Source: Lachnospiraceae bacterium
GTDB taxonomy: Bacteria > Bacillota > Clostridia > Lachnospirales > Anaerotignaceae
Assembly (NCBI GenBank): GCA_003543235.1
Contig: DPJA01000031.1
Coordinates: forward strand, 1-27,073
DNA: 27,073 nt
Reading direction: 5' to 3'
Shown: in pieces, positions 25,238 through 27,073 of the stretch
How positions within the stretch are numbered: position 1 is the first letter of the stretch
Layout: every line of letters begins with the position of its first letter
The notes under the pieces: generated by a model
Seen by the model: the letters and a program-made list of their open reading frames with translations, nothing else
Told to the model about the DNA's origin: nothing
Databases searched by the model: none
Made by a program: the position numbers and the translations under genes

Positions 25238-25988
25238 TTAAAGTTCCTCCTTTAACATATATAGTTTCTTTAAGCTCACGAGAAGCATAGGTTTCAAGCC
25301 CAATTACCACAATTACGGCTAAAAACCCTTCTATAATAGCAAGTGGTATCTGCGTTACAGCAAACACTGCCATAAACTGTTTAACTGATGCCATAATTCC
25401 GCCAACTTGGTTAGGATATGCAACGCCAAGCTGAACACTTGTAACACAGTATGTAAATAAATCACCTATGCTTGCAGCAAAAAACACACCTACATATCTA
25501 TTTACTTTAAGCTTTTTGGCAAGGACAAAAATCCCATAGCTTACAAACGGTCCTGCTATTGCCATGCTAACGGTATTTGCTCCCAGCGTTGTAAGTCCTC
25601 CGTGAGCAAGCAATATTGCTTGAAATAACAACACGATAATTCCAAGTACACTCATAACACATGGCCCAAATATAATTGCACCAAGACCTGTCCCCGTAGG
25701 ATGACTTGATGACCCTGTTACACTTGGTATTTTCAATGCAGACAGTACAAAAGCGTATGCCCCCATCATTGCCAAAAGTAATAACGTTTTCCTGTGCTCG
25801 TTAACAATTTTGTTTATGTTCACCACACCAATAGCTAAAAACGGTAAACATATAACCCCGTAAAATAAACAATATTTTAACGGCAAATAACCTTCCATAA
25901 TGTGCATAGCATAGGTATTTTGTGTTACACCAAAAACCATAGCCATCACAACTGAAAGCTTAATAAATCTTTCTTCTTTACTTGTCAT
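25227..25988 (-). CDS. cbiM: Cobalt ECF transporter substrate-capture protein
   Basis: A 253-aa membrane S-component that binds Co2+. A signal-peptide-like N-terminus ends at A27, and the mature protein would start MHIMEGYLP, whose N-terminal Met-His is the known metal site of the CbiM/NikM family. Further hallmarks are KIPSVTGSSSHPTGTGLGAI, GPCVMSVLGIIVLLFQAILL and AHGGLTTLGANTVSMAIAGP. The frame is open to 26072, but that extension crosses the riboswitch terminator. AAGGAGG with 8-nt spacing marks the ATG at 25988. First gene of the 22-gene operon, directly under riboswitch control. Confidence 0.96.
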   Translation of the reverse strand: MTSKEERFIKLSVVMAMVFGVTQNTYAMHIMEGYLPLKYCLFYGVICLPFLAIGVVNINKIVNEHRKTLLLLAMMGAYAFVLSALKIPSVTGSSSHPTGTGLGAIIFGPCVMSVLGIIVLLFQAILLAHGGLTTLGANTVSMAIAGPFVSYGIFVLAKKLKVNRYVGVFFAASIGDLFTYCVTSVQLGVAYPNQVGGIMASVKQFMAVFAVTQIPLAIIEGFLAVIVVIGLETYASRELKETIYVKGGTLSEK

Positions 25989-26006
25989 TTTCTTTTCCTC
26001 CTTAGT

Positions 26007-26026
26007 TTTTTGTGCTAACACAAAAA
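26007..26026 (-). promoter_or_regulatory. Small hairpin overlapping the terminator U-tract
   Basis: An 8-bp A/U-rich stem (tttttgtg at 26007-26014 with cacaaaaa at 26019-26026) and a 4-nt loop lie between the riboswitch terminator and the cbiM ribosome binding site. It uses the terminator U-tract as one strand, so it cannot coexist with an unpaired U-tract. It may modulate release or initiation, or may be a chance feature. Confidence 0.35.
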
Positions 26027-26053
26027 TGCCTTTTTCACAACGAAAAAAGGCAT
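26021..26053 (-). terminator. Riboswitch-controlled intrinsic terminator before cbiM
   Basis: On the minus strand ATGCCTTTTT (26053-26044) pairs with AAAAAGGCAT (26035-26026) across an 8-nt loop and is followed by TTTTGTG. It lies 60 nt after the B12 box and ends 18 nt before the AAGGAGG of cbiM. This is the expected expression platform of a transcriptional cobalamin off-switch; an alternative antiterminator pairing was not identified by eye. Confidence 0.75.
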
Positions 26054-26114
26054 ACCAATACTGTGCAAACACGTAATGTTACACCACTTAATGCTTCGTT
26101 AAGTGCGTAATCTA

Positions 26115-26286
26115 TAATCAATAAGGCAGGTCTTCTGACTTTGAGTTATTTCGTCTGTTTTTCCTTCCCGTGTGTAACCACAGTGGTTTATAAACAGGCA
26201 ACACCCTTACAGCGGCGGCACCGTGGGGGCATTCCACCCCACTTCCCTATTATCCCAAAGCATATGCCATGGGCACCTTATGATTT
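26115..26286 (-). promoter_or_regulatory. Cobalamin riboswitch aptamer
   Basis: The minus strand holds the conserved B12 box AGTCAGAAGACCTGCC (26140-26125), preceded by the core elements GATAATAGGGAAG and ACGGTGCCGCCGCTGTAAGG in the right order. The closing stem forms between AATCATAAGG (26285-26276) and CCTTATTGATT (26126-26116) with one bulged base. A stable hairpin follows (cacttaa at 26085-26091 with ttaagtg at 26099-26105). The RNA binds adenosylcobalamin or a related cobalamin and, through the downstream terminator, should reduce transcription of the whole operon when B12 is plentiful. Confidence 0.95.
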
Positions 26287-26300
26287 TTAAAATCTAACAA

Positions 26301-26329
26301 ATTATACCTCTTTAATTGATATGTGTCAA
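26301..26329 (-). promoter_or_regulatory. Promoter of the cobalamin operon
   Basis: A perfect -35 TTGACA (26329-26324) and perfect -10 TATAAT (26306-26301) with a 17-nt spacer. Transcription would start near 26294, immediately before the riboswitch, giving a leader of about 305 nt. A full-consensus promoter with control left to the riboswitch fits a constitutive-initiation, attenuation-regulated operon. Confidence 0.88.
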
Positions 26330-26376
26330 ATAAAACGCTTTTAAGCAGCATTACTATCTAAAACACTATTTTTTGC

Positions 26377-26430
26377 ATAAAAACCTCCAAAGTAAGAACT
26401 GTGCTGTACCTAGTTCTTACTTTGGAGGTT
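26377..26430 (-). terminator. Strong intrinsic terminator with 19-bp perfect stem
   Basis: The 19-nt arms 26382-26400 and 26412-26430 are exact reverse complements with an 11-nt loop. The minus strand continues GGTTTTTATG, so it terminates leftward transcription from the phage-like region and isolates the cobalamin promoter 50 bp further on. There is no T-run on the plus strand. Arms this long and perfect are also seen in small mobile repeats, which cannot be excluded. Confidence 0.8.
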
Positions 26431-26480
26431 AAATGTTTGCAATCCCTTGAAAATAAAGGGTTTATATTTAAAATTAATGT

Positions 26481-26592
26481 GAGCAAGTCTATAAGCCGGG
26501 TTCTGTGTTAAACGGTCATCTATCTTGGTACATCGTTACCGATGTCATCATGCGACCATGCCAAAGCCCCCTATTTACAAGGGTTTAGCACC
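26481..26592 (-). ncRNA. rnpB: 3' fragment of RNase P RNA, 5' part missing
   Basis: The minus strand reads GGTGCTAAACCC (26592-26581), GGTCGCATGATGACATCGGT, then a small GTAACGATGT stem, AAGATAGATGACCG, and ends ACAGAACCCGGCTTATAGAC (26506-26487) followed by TTGCTC. This is the order and sequence of the conserved 3' third of bacterial type A RNase P RNA. The region between TAAACCC and GGTCGC looks about 40 nt shorter than usual. The 5' half with the GAGGAAAGTC motif, and the strand that should pair with the terminal GACTTGCTC, are absent upstream, where a holin gene lies instead. It is therefore a truncated copy, probably an integration-site duplicate or relic, and not a working ribozyme. Confidence 0.65.
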
Positions 26593-26626
26593 ATTTTCAG
26601 AATCCAAACATAGTATAATAAGTTAT

Positions 26627-26656
26627 CTGTGAACCCGTCATACGGTTGGTTCACAG
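26627..26656 (+). terminator. Hairpin at the rnpB fragment/holin junction, terminator-like on plus
   Basis: ctgtgaacc (26627-26635) pairs perfectly with ggttcacag (26648-26656); inside the loop ccgtcatacgg can form a second small stem. A T-run (tttttatt) follows only on the plus strand, although the neighbouring genes are on minus. It could end a plus-strand transcript or be a structure belonging to the end of the integrated element. Confidence 0.45.
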
Positions 26657-26698
26657 TTTTTATTGTACTATTTTTTATATCTTTTGTAAACTGTATTT

Positions 26699-26938
26699 TT
26701 ACCCCACAACTTTTTCTTTTATTTCCTTAACATCACTTTCAATAATATTCAATTTTTCTGAATATCCTTTAATAACATCTATAGCTTTTTCTGTTGCTGT
26801 CCTTGATTTATCCAACTCAATATACAGTTTTTCTTTATCTGAAATCTGCTGTTCCCACATTTTCAAAATAAAAAGACCGCAAGCTATAACGCAAACAGTT
26901 GGAAAACCAAAAGCATTAATTAAATTTGTCATGTCCAT
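26699..26938 (-). CDS. UviB/BhlA-like holin-type phage protein
   Basis: A 79-aa protein with an N-terminal membrane helix (about residues 8-26, FPTVCVIACGLFILKMWE), then a charged, coiled-coil-like segment ending SDVKEIKEKVVG. This layout matches the BhlA/UviB family of small holin-like proteins found in phage lysis modules and bacteriocin loci of Firmicutes. The start ATG follows GAGAGG with 8-9 nt spacing. It lies downstream of a phage-structure-like C-terminus and next to a truncated rnpB, suggesting the edge of a prophage. Similarity is judged by eye; lysis activity is inferred. Confidence 0.72.
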   Translation of the reverse strand: MDMTNLINAFGFPTVCVIACGLFILKMWEQQISDKEKLYIELDKSRTATEKAIDVIKGYSEKLNIIESDVKEIKEKVVG

Positions 26939-26961
26939 TCTATGTACCTCTCTTTCTTATA

Positions 26962-27069
26962 TTATGGATTGCTAAATGTTCCATAAACAGTTAAGTCACC
27001 ATTCAATATGATATTACCTAATATACTCAAATTTTTACCCACGCCCATTGTAGCCGGACAAAATTTCTG
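26962..27069 (-). pseudogene. C-terminal remnant of a phage-like structural protein
   Basis: A reading frame ending 23 nt before the holin gene encodes 35 residues including MGVGKNLSILGNIILNGDL and a Thr/Gly-rich end, a beta-repeat style common at the end of phage tail or baseplate-associated proteins. An in-frame TGA at 27072-27070 closes it upstream at the window edge, and there is no ribosome binding site before the internal ATG at 27048. It may be a frameshifted or truncated gene; the rest lies outside the window. Confidence 0.35.
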
Positions 27070-27073
27070 TCAA

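Noticed and set aside
25989..26072. Possible N-terminal extension of CbiM
   Set aside because: It is translated across the riboswitch terminator; AAGGAGG clearly marks the ATG at 25988.
26444..26460. Small inverted repeat cccttgaaaataaaggg near the end of the rnpB fragment
   Set aside because: The stem is only 5 bp and has no T-run; it is too weak to call as a terminator or recombination site.
1..27073. CRISPR array, transposase or insertion sequence
   Set aside because: No regularly spaced repeats and no transposase-like or integrase-like protein are visible in the window.

Overview
The window is AT-rich DNA from a low-GC Gram-positive anaerobe, most likely a member of the Clostridia (Lachnospirales-like). 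The evidence is the gene content (anaerobic cobalamin pathway with the CbiK chelatase, TRAP-TAXI transporter, small clostridial proteins), strong AGGAGG-type ribosome binding sites and consensus sigma-A promoters. No rRNA or housekeeping marker is present to name the genus.

Layout from left to right. (a) 1-125: a consensus promoter firing leftward out of the window, whose leader resembles that of an rRNA operon. (b) 124-849: a sirtuin on the minus strand; 967-1140: a 57-aa plus-strand protein; 1192-1249: a bidirectional terminator; 1262-2866: a beta-CASP metallo-beta-lactamase ribonuclease-type protein. (c) 3166-6650: a minus-strand TRAP-TAXI operon (lipoprotein binding protein, DUF1850 protein, fused permease) with its own promoter and terminator. 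(d) 6909-25988: one very compact minus-strand operon of 22 genes for cobalt uptake and anaerobic adenosylcobalamin synthesis. (e) 26021-26329: its control region, namely a perfect TTGACA-17-TATAAT promoter, a cobalamin riboswitch and an intrinsic terminator just before the cbiM ribosome binding site. (f) 26382-27073: a strong terminator, a 5'-truncated RNase P RNA 3' end, a UviB/BhlA-like holin gene and the tail of a phage-like structural protein, which together look like one end of a prophage or other integrated element.

The cobalamin operon works as a unit. CbiMNQO imports cobalt and CbiK inserts it into sirohydrochlorin. CbiL, H, F, G, D, a CbiJ-CbiE-CbiT fusion and CbiC convert this to cobyrinate. 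CbiA and CbiP amidate it, BtuR adenosylates it, and CobD with CbiB attach the aminopropanol arm. CobU, CobT, CobS and CobC assemble the nucleotide loop. Genes making sirohydrochlorin from glutamate are not here and must lie elsewhere. High B12 should bind the riboswitch and stop transcription before cbiM.

The least ordinary parts are the CbiJ-CbiE-CbiT three-domain fusion, a second short CobU-like gene after cobS whose conserved motifs complement those weakened in the full-length CobU, and the truncated rnpB next to phage genes. I did not see a wholly new system.
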